A stretch of 64,000 bases of DNA from Christiangramia forsetii KT0803. Lineage in GTDB: Bacteria > Bacteroidota > Bacteroidia > Flavobacteriales > Flavobacteriaceae. The notes beneath the pieces were generated by a model. It searched no databases. It saw nothing but the letters and a program-made list of their open reading frames with translations, and was not told the DNA's origin. The position numbers and the translations under genes are program-made. Positions 16,190 to 24,245 of this stretch are shown piece after piece. Within the stretch, counting starts at the first letter, position 1. Each line of letters starts with the position of its first letter. The stretch is taken from assembly GCF_000060345.1 (NCBI RefSeq), contig NC_008571.1, positions 1,364,001 to 1,428,000 of the forward strand, written 5' to 3'.

Positions 16190-17403
16190 GATATATAATT
16201 GTAATAATCACCTTGTTGATTTTCACGCAGTCCCGGGGGCAGGATTTACAGTCATACCTTCAGGAGGCGGAAATAAACAATCCGGAGATCCAGGCCTTTG
16301 AACTTCGCTATGATATTGCTGAAGAAAAGGTCAATGAAGTGAATACCCTGCCCAATACAGAGGTAAGCGGGGGGTATTTTGTAAGTGAACCTGAAACCCG
16401 GACGGGGGCACAATCCGTAAGATTTTCGGCCAGGCAGATGATTCCCTGGTTTGGGACTATTACGGCAAGGGAAAATTATGCGTCCGCACTGGCAGATGCT
16501 GAATATATTGAAGTCGCCATTGCAAAGCGAAAATTAAAACTCGCTGTCTCCCAGTCCTATTACCGGTTGTATGCGATTGAAGCCAAACAACGTGTTTTAG
16601 AGGAGAATATCGAACTTCTGGATACTTACGAGAGGCTGGCACTTACCTCCCTTGAAGTCGGAAATGCTTCTGCGGTAGACGTTTTACGCTTGCAAATAAG
16701 ACAAAACGAACTGGTGGAAAAAAAGGAAGTACTGGAACAGGATTTCTTGGCAGAACAAAGCGAGTTCAATAATCGTCTGAACCGGGAGGAAGGGGAGCAG
16801 GTAGTGGTATATGATTCTGTACCATTGCCCTCAGAAGATTTTATAATATCTGTAGATAATTTAAACAACCACCCAGAATTGTTGAAATATGATGAACTTT
16901 ATGAATCGGTAGAGCTGGCCGAAGTCCTAAATCAGAAAGAATCGTTGCCTGACCTGGGTTTTGGGGCAGATTATGTTGCAGTGACCGAACGGCCGGACAT
17001 GGACTTTAATGATAATGGCAAGGATATTTTTATGCCAATGGTCTCGCTATCGATCCCTATTTTTAATAACAAATATAAATCGATATCAAGGCAAAATGAA
17101 CTCCGGCAATTAGAATTGGACGCGCAAAAGGATGAGCGCCGAAACCAACTGGAAACAACGCTGGAAAGGGCCCGTAGCAACCGGGAAGCTTCCCGCATCA
17201 CCTATAACACTCAATTAAATAATCTGGAACAGGCCAGGGACGCCGAGGAGGTTCTGATTAGAAGTTATGAAACCGGCACTATTGATTTTAATGATGTGCT
17301 GGACATTCAAGAATTACAGCTAAAATTTCAAATAGGATTGATTGAAGCAACTAAGAATTATTATGTACAAATGGCCATTATTAATTATCTGAACAATAAT
17401 TAA
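16186..17403 (+). CDS. TolC-family outer-membrane efflux protein
   Basis: A 405-residue outer-membrane factor with signal peptide MRYIIVIITLLIFTQSRGQ and the duplicated TolC layout: long coiled-coil helices (SLEVGNASAVDVLRLQIRQNELVEKKEVLEQ and SYETGTIDFNDVLDIQELQLKFQIG) and two beta regions (NTEVSGGYFV, LPDLGFGADYVAV). It forms the exit duct for the RND pump, in the manner of CusC/CzcC. The start ATG overlaps the pump stop (ATGA), so the two are translationally coupled; the adaptor begins 25 bases downstream. Confidence 0.9.
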   Translation: MRYIIVIITLLIFTQSRGQDLQSYLQEAEINNPEIQAFELRYDIAEEKVNEVNTLPNTEVSGGYFVSEPETRTGAQSVRFSARQMIPWFGTITARENYASALADAEYIEVAIAKRKLKLAVSQSYYRLYAIEAKQRVLEENIELLDTYERLALTSLEVGNASAVDVLRLQIRQNELVEKKEVLEQDFLAEQSEFNNRLNREEGEQVVVYDSVPLPSEDFIISVDNLNNHPELLKYDELYESVELAEVLNQKESLPDLGFGADYVAVTERPDMDFNDNGKDIFMPMVSLSIPIFNNKYKSISRQNELRQLELDAQKDERRNQLETTLERARSNREASRITYNTQLNNLEQARDAEEVLIRSYETGTIDFNDVLDIQELQLKFQIGLIEATKNYYVQMAIINYLNNN

Positions 17404-17428
17404 TCTAGAAATATAAAAAAATATAAAG

Positions 17429-19279
17429 ATGAAAAAATATAGTATATACATAGGAATATTGATTGGTGGGCTGGTATTGGGATATTTAATATTCAGTAAT
17501 GGCTCATCAGACACAAATTTGGAAAGCACCAAAGTGTTGGAAGGTTCGGAAGGACATGACCATGAAGATGAAAATGGAGAAACACAGATGTGGACCTGCT
17601 CTATGCACCCCCAAATTATGTTGCCTGAACCAGGGGACTGCCCAATTTGCGGGATGGATTTGATCCCTGCGGAAGAAGGTGCCGGTGGCTTGACCACAGA
17701 TCAGTTCACCATGACCGAAAATGCCCTGGCATTGGCCAATATCCAAACCACACAGGTTGGGGGTGCCAGGATTGAAAATAATACGCTGGTGCTTTCAGGT
17801 AAGATTATGGAAAACGAAGAATTAAACGCCGTACAGGTATCTTACTTTGCGGGAAGGATAGAAAAACTCTATGTGAATTTTACTGGGGAACAGGTAAACA
17901 GAGGACAGTTGCTGGCCACCATTTATTCCCCGGAACTGGTTTCCGCACAACAGGAATTGCTTACGGCGGCTTCTTTGCGGGAATCCCAACCTGAACTTTA
18001 TAAAGCGGTAAGGAATAAGCTCAAGCTTTGGAAGCTATCCGATAAACAGATTAATAGTATTGAAGAAGCGGGAAGTGTTATAGAAAATTTCCCGGTATAT
18101 GCAACGGTTTCAGGAACGGTAACAGAAAAAATGGCGCAGGAAGGGGATTATATCAAACAGGGACAGCCTTTATATAAAATAGCGAACTTAAGCTCTGTAT
18201 GGGCTATGTTCGATGCGTACGAAAATCAAATTTCCGGCTTAGATAAAGGCCAAGAAATTCAGATTACCACCAATTCTTACCCGGATAAAGAATTTAACGC
18301 GAAAATTTCATTTATAGATCCCGTTTTAAATACCGGCACACGAACTGTCATGATACGTACAGAGCTTAACAATAAGAATGGATTGTTGAAACCGGGGATG
18401 TTCGTCCAGGGGAAAGTAAAAGGCATAAGCAGCCCTACAAACGAGATGGTTGCGATTCCACAAAGTGCTGTGCTCTGGACTGGGGAACGTTCGGTGGTTT
18501 ATGTAAAAGCCAACAATGAGGAACCTGTTTTTGAACTTAGGGAAATAAAGCTGGGCAATATGAGGGGTGATCAATATGAGGTCCTTTCCGGTTTGCAAAA
18601 CGGCGAACAGGTTGTTACCAACGGAACATTTACCGTAGATGCAGCAGCGCAATTAAAAGGAAAGAAATCTATGATGAGCCCAGAAGGGGGAACCGCCGGA
18701 GGATCAATGCCCGGGATGGATATGGGCAATAATGCGGCGAAAGAAAATAATAGCCAGGTTAAGGGCCAGGTAAGTACCGAGAAATTCCTGGAAGGCCAGG
18801 CTTATGATTTTAGGGTGGAAACACCAGATTCCTTCAGGAAACAACTTGATGCAGTGATCCACGCCTACCTGTCCCTGAAGGATGGTTTAGTTGAAGCTGA
18901 TGAGAAGGCCACCTTTAAATACAGCACCCAGTTATATGAAGCACTGCAGGATATAGACGGGAGTGTTTTAAAAGGTAAAGCAAAAGCCTTTTGGGAGGAG
19001 AAAAAAAACTTTTTAATGAAACATGCAAAACTCTGCAAAGAAGCTTCAACTATAGCAGGAAAACGGGAAAATTTTATCTACCTGTCGCAGCCGCTTATAA
19101 AAGTAGTGGAAGTCTACGGCCCCGGTGATGAAACTCTCTATATAGATTTTTGCCCTATGGCCAATAACAATAAAGGAGCTTTTTGGCTAAGTGCAAGTAA
19201 GAATATTCAGAATCCGTTTATGAATGAAGGAATGCGCAGCTGTGGGGAAGTAAAACAGGAAATAGTACCCAATAAATAA
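17429..19279 (+). CDS. cusB: RND periplasmic adaptor with HMBD and DUF3347 domains
   Basis: A 616-residue membrane-fusion protein with three parts. After an N-terminal anchor (IYIGILIGGLVLGYLIF), a heavy-metal-binding domain at about 53-80 reads TCSMHPQIMLPEPGDCPICGMDLIP. The CusB/CzcB barrel-sandwich and hairpin body occupies about 90-410 (LPNLSSVW-like segment IANLSSVWAMFDAYENQI). A C-terminal DUF3347 domain (about 470-612) has CPMANNNKGAFWLSASKNIQNPFM and RSCGE, a Cys/Met-rich copper-binding pattern. A Met-rich linker (GGSMPGMDMGNN) joins body and tail. Linking pump adaptor, metal sensor and DUF3347 in one chain is common in flavobacteria. Confidence 0.92.
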   Translation: MKKYSIYIGILIGGLVLGYLIFSNGSSDTNLESTKVLEGSEGHDHEDENGETQMWTCSMHPQIMLPEPGDCPICGMDLIPAEEGAGGLTTDQFTMTENALALANIQTTQVGGARIENNTLVLSGKIMENEELNAVQVSYFAGRIEKLYVNFTGEQVNRGQLLATIYSPELVSAQQELLTAASLRESQPELYKAVRNKLKLWKLSDKQINSIEEAGSVIENFPVYATVSGTVTEKMAQEGDYIKQGQPLYKIANLSSVWAMFDAYENQISGLDKGQEIQITTNSYPDKEFNAKISFIDPVLNTGTRTVMIRTELNNKNGLLKPGMFVQGKVKGISSPTNEMVAIPQSAVLWTGERSVVYVKANNEEPVFELREIKLGNMRGDQYEVLSGLQNGEQVVTNGTFTVDAAAQLKGKKSMMSPEGGTAGGSMPGMDMGNNAAKENNSQVKGQVSTEKFLEGQAYDFRVETPDSFRKQLDAVIHAYLSLKDGLVEADEKATFKYSTQLYEALQDIDGSVLKGKAKAFWEEKKNFLMKHAKLCKEASTIAGKRENFIYLSQPLIKVVEVYGPGDETLYIDFCPMANNNKGAFWLSASKNIQNPFMNEGMRSCGEVKQEIVPNK

Positions 19280-19295
19280 TCATTAATAATGCCAA

Positions 19296-19871
19296 ATGAA
19301 AATGAATGCTGAATTTCACATAAAAAATATGGTTTGTCGCAGTTGCGCAACCGTAATTAAAAATGCCCTTGAAAATAAAAAGATTAAGGTTATTGAAATT
19401 GAACTGGGCCGATTGGTGATTGAAACAGATAAGGTTTCTGTGATTAAAGAGCAATTAACAGAAATACTTAGAGCTAATGATTTTGATATTATAGATACAC
19501 CCGAAGATAAGCTTGTAGAACAAATAAAAGTAAAGCTTATCGATCTTGTAAATTCGATACCTGCTCGTTTAGAAACAAAACTGTCTGTTTACCTACAGAA
19601 AAAGTTACATCAGGATTATACGACTATAAGTAAAATCTTTTCTTATAATCAGCAGATAACAATAGAAAAATATTATATAAAATTAAAAGTGGAAAAAGTA
19701 AAAGAGTTGATACATTCTCAGGAACATAATTTTACTGAAATATCACAAATGTTAGGCTATAGCAGTCTTGGACATCTTAGTACACAGTTTAAAACTGAAA
19801 CCGGGATGAGCCTATCTCAGTATAAAGAGGTAGGGGCAGAAATTAGGAGTTCCTTAAACCGAATTTTATAA
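19296..19871 (+). CDS. AraC-family regulator with N-terminal HMA domain
   Basis: A 191-residue protein that joins an HMA-like domain (about 1-68, motif NMVCRSCATVIKNAL with M-x-C-x-x-C) to a full AraC double-HTH (about 90-180: YLQKKLHQDYTTISKIFSYN, then NFTEISQMLGYSSLGHLSTQFKTETGMSLSQYK). The fusion suggests a cytosolic regulator that binds a thiophilic metal directly through the HMA cysteines. It lies 16 bases after the RND adaptor and before a DUF3347 lipoprotein, so it likely controls the copper cluster. The usual residues for small-molecule AraC sensing are absent. The metal-sensing role is inferred from domain content and context. Confidence 0.85.
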   Translation: MKMNAEFHIKNMVCRSCATVIKNALENKKIKVIEIELGRLVIETDKVSVIKEQLTEILRANDFDIIDTPEDKLVEQIKVKLIDLVNSIPARLETKLSVYLQKKLHQDYTTISKIFSYNQQITIEKYYIKLKVEKVKELIHSQEHNFTEISQMLGYSSLGHLSTQFKTETGMSLSQYKEVGAEIRSSLNRIL

Positions 19872-19944
19872 ACATCTCCCAAGATTTTAGAAATACAAAA
19901 GTTTAAATATCAGTAATTTAGTAATATAATGAATTAATAAAATT

Positions 19945-20496
19945 ATGAAAATAGTAAAAATAAGCATGCTAGCATTAATGTCATTCTCGTTATTAAGTTT
20001 TACAACTTCTTGTGATGATAATAAAGGCAATCAGGAGATGGAAATGATGGAAAATATGCTGTTGCAGGAAAACAGTGGAATGATGGGAAATGATAATACA
20101 TCTAATTCAGATGGAGTTCAGGATTCAGAATTTGCATCAATTATGTCTTCCTATATCGCTATTAAATATGCCTTAATTGCAGATGATGCGAGCAGGGCAC
20201 AAGAAGAAGCCGAAAAATTGGTCAAAAAGAGTCCAGGTTTAGAAAGATCAGCCAAGGCTATCGCAGAGACTGATAATATCGAGAAACAAAGGGAATATTT
20301 TAGTGAAATGTCCACAGTTTTATATCAAATGGCAAAAAATAATGATATAGATGGTTCAGTTTACTGGAACCACTGTCCAATGGCATTAAACGGTCAGGGC
20401 GCAAACTGGTTAAGTCAAAACGAAAAAATACAAAATCCTTATATGGGGCAAAAAATGCCCGGTTGTGGTTCTGTTCAGGAAACAATCACCAATTAA
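19945..20496 (+). CDS. DUF3347 lipoprotein
   Basis: A 183-residue lipoprotein: signal stretch MLALMSFSLLSFTTS and a Cys at about 23 (TSCDDNKG). A Met-rich tether follows (EMEMMENMLLQENSGMMGN). The DUF3347 domain spans about 65-180, with NHCPMALNGQGANWLSQNEKIQNPYMGQKMPGCG, the conserved Cys/Met-rich signature also seen at the end of the RND adaptor and in the protein at 30483. It probably binds Cu(I) at the outer face of a membrane. It follows the HMA-AraC regulator by 73 bases. Confidence 0.85.
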   Translation: MKIVKISMLALMSFSLLSFTTSCDDNKGNQEMEMMENMLLQENSGMMGNDNTSNSDGVQDSEFASIMSSYIAIKYALIADDASRAQEEAEKLVKKSPGLERSAKAIAETDNIEKQREYFSEMSTVLYQMAKNNDIDGSVYWNHCPMALNGQGANWLSQNEKIQNPYMGQKMPGCGSVQETITN

Positions 20497-20603
20497 TATT
20501 TTAAAAAAGTCCTGCAAAAGAGCTGTAAAGATGATATGGTTAGCATTCTTTCAGCTCTTTATGTGGGCACAAGAAATTAGTTAAATTCAAAAATATAAAA
20601 GTT

Positions 20604-21071
20604 ATGAAAAAGGTATTAAGAACTGCACTGTTAACAGGTGTATTTATGATTGGAGCCATTACGATCCAGGCCCAGGAAAAAAATGACACTGCAATGAAAA
20701 AGATGTTGCAGGATGATCAAAAAAAAGAACAGATTTACAGCGCTATATTGGATGATTCGGAAATGAAAAAGGAAATGATGCAGCGTATGATGAAGGAGGC
20801 TAAAAAAGACTCTACCTCCTGCAAAATGATGGGCAATATGATGATGAAGGATGGCCATATGCAGGATATGATGATGGGAAAAATGATGGATGGCGCCTCG
20901 AAAGATGATGGGATGTGCAAGAAGATGTGTATGATGATGATGAAGGATGGCAAGATGATGAAGATGATGGATAATATGAAGGAGAAGGATGGGAAATCTA
21001 TGGATTCCAAGGATAAAATGGGTGCCTCCAATCAGGAAGAACACAATTCACAGATGCATAAAAATAACTAA
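20604..21071 (+). CDS. Met/Lys/Asp-rich secreted protein, probable copper scavenger
   Basis: A 155-residue exported protein with signal peptide MKKVLRTALLTGVFMIGAITIQAQ. The mature part is extraordinarily rich in Met in short clusters (MMQRMMKEAKK, KMMGNMMMKDGHMQDMMMGKMMDG, CKKMCMMMMKDGKMMKMMDNM) with four Cys. Such clusters bind Cu(I) or Ag(I) in CopC, PcoE and SilE-like proteins, so a periplasmic copper buffer is likely. There is no recognised family domain. The repetitive ATGATG codons also create a His-rich frame on the opposite strand, which is an artefact. Confidence 0.8.
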   Translation: MKKVLRTALLTGVFMIGAITIQAQEKNDTAMKKMLQDDQKKEQIYSAILDDSEMKKEMMQRMMKEAKKDSTSCKMMGNMMMKDGHMQDMMMGKMMDGASKDDGMCKKMCMMMMKDGKMMKMMDNMKEKDGKSMDSKDKMGASNQEEHNSQMHKNN

Positions 21072-21096
21072 TAAGTACAGGTAAGTACAGGGGGAT

Positions 21097-21267
21097 ATGA
21101 TGAAATGGATGATAACAGGATGTCTGTTGATAGTCATAACCTCCTTTATCTGGCCATTTCTAGGTATTCAGGACTATGGCAGGTGGCTTTTCTTTGGCCT
21201 AATTTTCCTGTCTTGTCAGCTGCCTATGTTATTGATGAAAAAAAACAAGAAAAATGAGGGAAGTTAA
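21097..21267 (+). CDS. 56-residue two-helix membrane microprotein
   Basis: A small frame beginning ATGATGAAATGG and ending TAA at 21265-21267. It encodes a basic N-terminus (MMKW), one hydrophobic helix (ITGCLLIVITSFIWPFLGI), a short GRW turn, a second helix (LFFGLIFLSCQLPMLLM) and a KKNKKNEGS tail. A GGGGG-rich stretch sits just upstream, and the last 14 bases overlap the start of the P-II-like gene, which argues for coupled translation. Two Cys within or at the ends of the helices may be relevant in this copper cluster. Family unknown. Confidence 0.65.
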   Translation: MMKWMITGCLLIVITSFIWPFLGIQDYGRWLFFGLIFLSCQLPMLLMKKNKKNEGS

Positions 21268-21589
21268 AGCGTTTATCCGAGAAAAAAGAGCCAATGAGGT
21301 GATGCAGGCATTGCGTACTGAAGGTTTTGAAAGCCTAACGGTTTCTGAGGCTGAAGGTACCGGAAGATATACTCAAAGAAAAGATTCTCCATCCCTTAGG
21401 TTTCCTCTTGCCCATAGCAAAATGTCTAAGTTGGAAATTGTCTGCAGGAAAGAAGATGTGCCAAAGATCGTGCAGGTGATCCATCAGAACGGCGGTAAGG
21501 GTGAAAAAGGGGAAGGGCTCATTTACGTGTCTGAAGTACTTGAAATTTATAAGGTAAGAACTGGAGAATTAAGCAAAGAGGATATATAG
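21254..21589 (+). CDS. P-II-family signalling protein homologue
   Basis: A 111-residue ferredoxin-fold protein of the GlnB/P-II superfamily: MREVKAFIREKRANEVMQALRTEG at the N-terminus, a basic T-loop-like region (EGTGRYTQRKDSPSLRF) and the C-terminal signature GGKGEKGEGLIYVSEVLEIYKVRTGEL. The exact Tyr uridylylation site of GlnB is not seen, and the loop differs, so nitrogen sensing is doubtful. P-II-like proteins occur next to CusA-type metal genes and may sense nucleotides or metals and bind a membrane partner, here perhaps the overlapping microprotein. This is inference; the fold assignment is firmer. Confidence 0.8.
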   Translation: MREVKAFIREKRANEVMQALRTEGFESLTVSEAEGTGRYTQRKDSPSLRFPLAHSKMSKLEIVCRKEDVPKIVQVIHQNGGKGEKGEGLIYVSEVLEIYKVRTGELSKEDI

Positions 21590-21600
21590 AATAATCAAAT

Positions 21601-22677
21601 ATGGACCAACCGGCAATAAAAACAGACAAGGAAATAATTGTAGTAAGTGGCAGTAGTGGCCTTATTGGTACAACTCTCATCAACAAACTGGCAGAAAAAT
21701 ACCTTATAATCGGGCTGGACAATATAGGATATCCTTTTCCGCCCATTACAGCAGAATGTGTATGTATCGATATCACTTCTGATGAAAGTATGGAAAATGC
21801 TTTTGAACGAATACGTTTTGCCTACGGAAATAAAATTGCCTCAGTAATACATCTTGCTGCGTACTATGATTTTTCAGGGGAACCCAGTCCCCTCTATCAA
21901 AAAATCACGGTGGAAGGTACAGAACGCCTCTTAAAGGTTCTACAGGGGTTTGAAGTTGAGCAATTTGTCTTTTCCAGTAGCTTGCTGGTGTATGATTCAA
22001 CTAAACCCGGCATTGACATAACAGAAGAATCCCCGGTGAACCCAAAATGGGATTATCCTCAATCCAAAGTTGATACCGAAAAAATACTCCGTTCTAAAAG
22101 AGGTGATATTCCGGTCATGAATTTGAGGATAGCCGGAGTTTACAGCGATGAGGGTGACTCAATCCCTATTACCAACCAAATTCAGCGTATATACGAAAAC
22201 CAGTTGACCAGTCATTTTTACCCCGGTAAATTTGACCGCGGAAACCCCTATGTTCACCTGGAGGATCTTATTACAGGTTTAATTAAAGCAATAGAAAAAA
22301 GGAAAGAATTCTCAGGGATGACCACCATTAACCTGGGCGAGCCCGAAACAATGAGCTTTATTGAGCTACAAAATGAAATTGCATGTTTACTTTTTAATAA
22401 AGAATGGAAAACTTATAAGATCCCAAATTTCGTAGCAAAAACCGGAGCCTGGGTACAGGATCTTTTTGGGGATTCCTTTATTAAACCCTGGATGGTCGAT
22501 TTAACAGATGAGCATATGCAACTGGATATAAGCCGGGCCAATAAATTGCTGGATTGGGAGCCAAAACATAGACTAAAGAATAGCCTGCCTAAGATTATTG
22601 AGAATTTAAAGGATCATCCTGTAAAATGGTATAAAGGAAATGATCTCAAATTACCATCAAAACTTAAAGAAAAATAA
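21601..22677 (+). CDS. NAD-dependent epimerase/dehydratase (extended SDR)
   Basis: A 358-residue extended short-chain dehydrogenase: Rossmann motif SGSSGLIGTTLINKLA (about 18-32) and the catalytic Y-x3-K in WDYPQSKVDTEKIL (about 151-155) with SSS upstream (FVFSSSLLVYD). The C-terminal half is substrate-binding (LEDLITGLIKAIEKR, INLGEPETMSF). Substrate unknown; sugar-nucleotide or lipid-linked substrates are usual. It lies 11 bases after the P-II-like gene and 28 before the SPW/VKOR gene, a set of non-metal-looking genes embedded in the copper cluster. Confidence 0.85.
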   Translation: MDQPAIKTDKEIIVVSGSSGLIGTTLINKLAEKYLIIGLDNIGYPFPPITAECVCIDITSDESMENAFERIRFAYGNKIASVIHLAAYYDFSGEPSPLYQKITVEGTERLLKVLQGFEVEQFVFSSSLLVYDSTKPGIDITEESPVNPKWDYPQSKVDTEKILRSKRGDIPVMNLRIAGVYSDEGDSIPITNQIQRIYENQLTSHFYPGKFDRGNPYVHLEDLITGLIKAIEKRKEFSGMTTINLGEPETMSFIELQNEIACLLFNKEWKTYKIPNFVAKTGAWVQDLFGDSFIKPWMVDLTDEHMQLDISRANKLLDWEPKHRLKNSLPKIIENLKDHPVKWYKGNDLKLPSKLKEK

Positions 22678-22705
22678 ATTCCATCCACGCTAAACAACTA
22701 ACCAT

Positions 22706-24220
22706 ATGACTAACGACCAGGAATCAGGAAAAATGGGAAAACGCGGAGTTTCACGACCTATGGCCCAAATGGATATGAATTCTTCTAATGGGCATGAAAA
22801 TCAGCATAACAAGATGGATGATTCCCAGCGGGACAAAATGCTCAAAATGCATCATAAGCAGACCCTTTGGGTTTATTGGTCCCTAATCTTGCTTGGCGTT
22901 TGGATGATTGCTTCCCCACTTACTTTTGATTATGGGAAAAATATAGTGGAACCCAGCGGTGGCAGGGATGTTTGGTTATCCCTTGCCGATAGGATTACCG
23001 CTATGCGATGGAGTGATATAATTAGTGGGGTTTTGTTGATTTTCTTCGGATGGCGTGCCCTCAGACCAAATAGGCCATATAGTGTTTGGATGGCCTGTTT
23101 CATAGGGATATGGATTAGTATGGCGCCACTTATATTTTGGGCCCCCACGGCAGTAGCTTATTATAACGGCACCATGGTAGGTGCCCTGATTATTGCCCTG
23201 ACGATCCTTATCCCCGGGATGCCCAATATGATAAAGTATATGCATATGGGTGGCGATTTGCCGCCCGGTTGGTCTTACAATCCATCAAGTTGGCCACAGC
23301 GGTGGATTATGATTGCGCTGGCATTTGTGGGTTGGGTGGCTTCTCGCTATTTAGGCGCTTTTCAGTTAGGATATGTTGATTATGCCTGGGATCCGTTTTT
23401 TGGAGATGGAACCCTGGAAGTGCTAAATTCCGATATGTCACATTCCTGGCCGGTTTCAGATGCTGCGCTGGGAACGTTTGCTTATACCCTGGAATTTTTG
23501 ATGGGCTTTATGGGGGCCACTTCCCGGTGGCGAACAATGCCCTGGATGGTGACCTTTTTTGGAATTTTGGTAATTCCATTAGGCTTCGTTAGTATATTTT
23601 TAGTGGTATCTCAGCCCCTTACCGTGGGCGCCTGGTGTGCCCTTTGTTTATTTACGGCAATAGTGATGCTGCCTATGATCCCATTACAAATTGATGAAGT
23701 AATTGCCATGGGGCAACATATGGTCCAACGAAAGAAGAAGGGAGATTCACTATGGAAGGTTTTTTGGAAAGGTGGAGAGGCAATAACACAAAAATCAGAC
23801 GAACGCTCCCCGGAACTTGCAGAATTTGCAGAAAAGCCGTGGAAGGTATTCAAAGCATCTATATGGGGAATGAGTGCGCCGTGGAAGTTAACGCTATCTA
23901 CTATTCTTGGTTTAGGATTGATGTTTTATCCTACCGCATTTGGTGTTGATATAGAATCCCCGATGGCCGATCTAAATCATTTGGGAGGTGCATTGGTAGT
24001 GGTTGTGGCGGTAGTGGCCATGGCAGAGGTGTTAAGGACCTTCCGTTACCTCAATATAGGAATAGGCCTAGCATTACTTATTATGCCCTGGACAATTTCC
24101 GATACAAATATCACGCTTAGCATGCTTACAAGCCTGACCGGTTTTATAGTAATAATGCTTTCCTTTCATAGAGGAGCTATCAGGGAAAATTATGGGTTAT
24201 GGGATAAGTATATAAAATAG
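22706..24220 (+). CDS. SPW-repeat membrane protein with VKOR-like segment
   Basis: A 504-residue multi-pass membrane protein. After a Met/His-rich cytosolic start (PMAQMDMNSSNGHENQHNKM) there are paired SPW-type units: LILLGVWMIASPLTFDYG, then RWSDIISGVLLIFFGWRAL; and LTLSTILGLGLMFYPTAFG later. A central segment (about 215-330) has LEFLMGFMGATSRWRTMPW and GAWCALCLFTAIVM, with the C-x-x-C of vitamin K epoxide reductase-like proteins, which form disulfides with quinone. A redox role that keeps the extracytoplasmic copper proteins oxidised is plausible. The first half may act in metal binding. Domain reading is moderate, and topology near 10-12 helices is my estimate. Confidence 0.72.
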   Translation: MTNDQESGKMGKRGVSRPMAQMDMNSSNGHENQHNKMDDSQRDKMLKMHHKQTLWVYWSLILLGVWMIASPLTFDYGKNIVEPSGGRDVWLSLADRITAMRWSDIISGVLLIFFGWRALRPNRPYSVWMACFIGIWISMAPLIFWAPTAVAYYNGTMVGALIIALTILIPGMPNMIKYMHMGGDLPPGWSYNPSSWPQRWIMIALAFVGWVASRYLGAFQLGYVDYAWDPFFGDGTLEVLNSDMSHSWPVSDAALGTFAYTLEFLMGFMGATSRWRTMPWMVTFFGILVIPLGFVSIFLVVSQPLTVGAWCALCLFTAIVMLPMIPLQIDEVIAMGQHMVQRKKKGDSLWKVFWKGGEAITQKSDERSPELAEFAEKPWKVFKASIWGMSAPWKLTLSTILGLGLMFYPTAFGVDIESPMADLNHLGGALVVVVAVVAMAEVLRTFRYLNIGIGLALLIMPWTISDTNITLSMLTSLTGFIVIMLSFHRGAIRENYGLWDKYIK

Positions 24221-24245
24221 ATGGACAACTTTTAAAATATCTGAC

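Noticed and set aside
20631-21044. His-rich 137-residue frame on the minus strand
   Set aside because: It mirrors ATG-rich codons of the Met-rich secreted protein on the plus strand; the plus frame has a signal peptide and fits the cluster.
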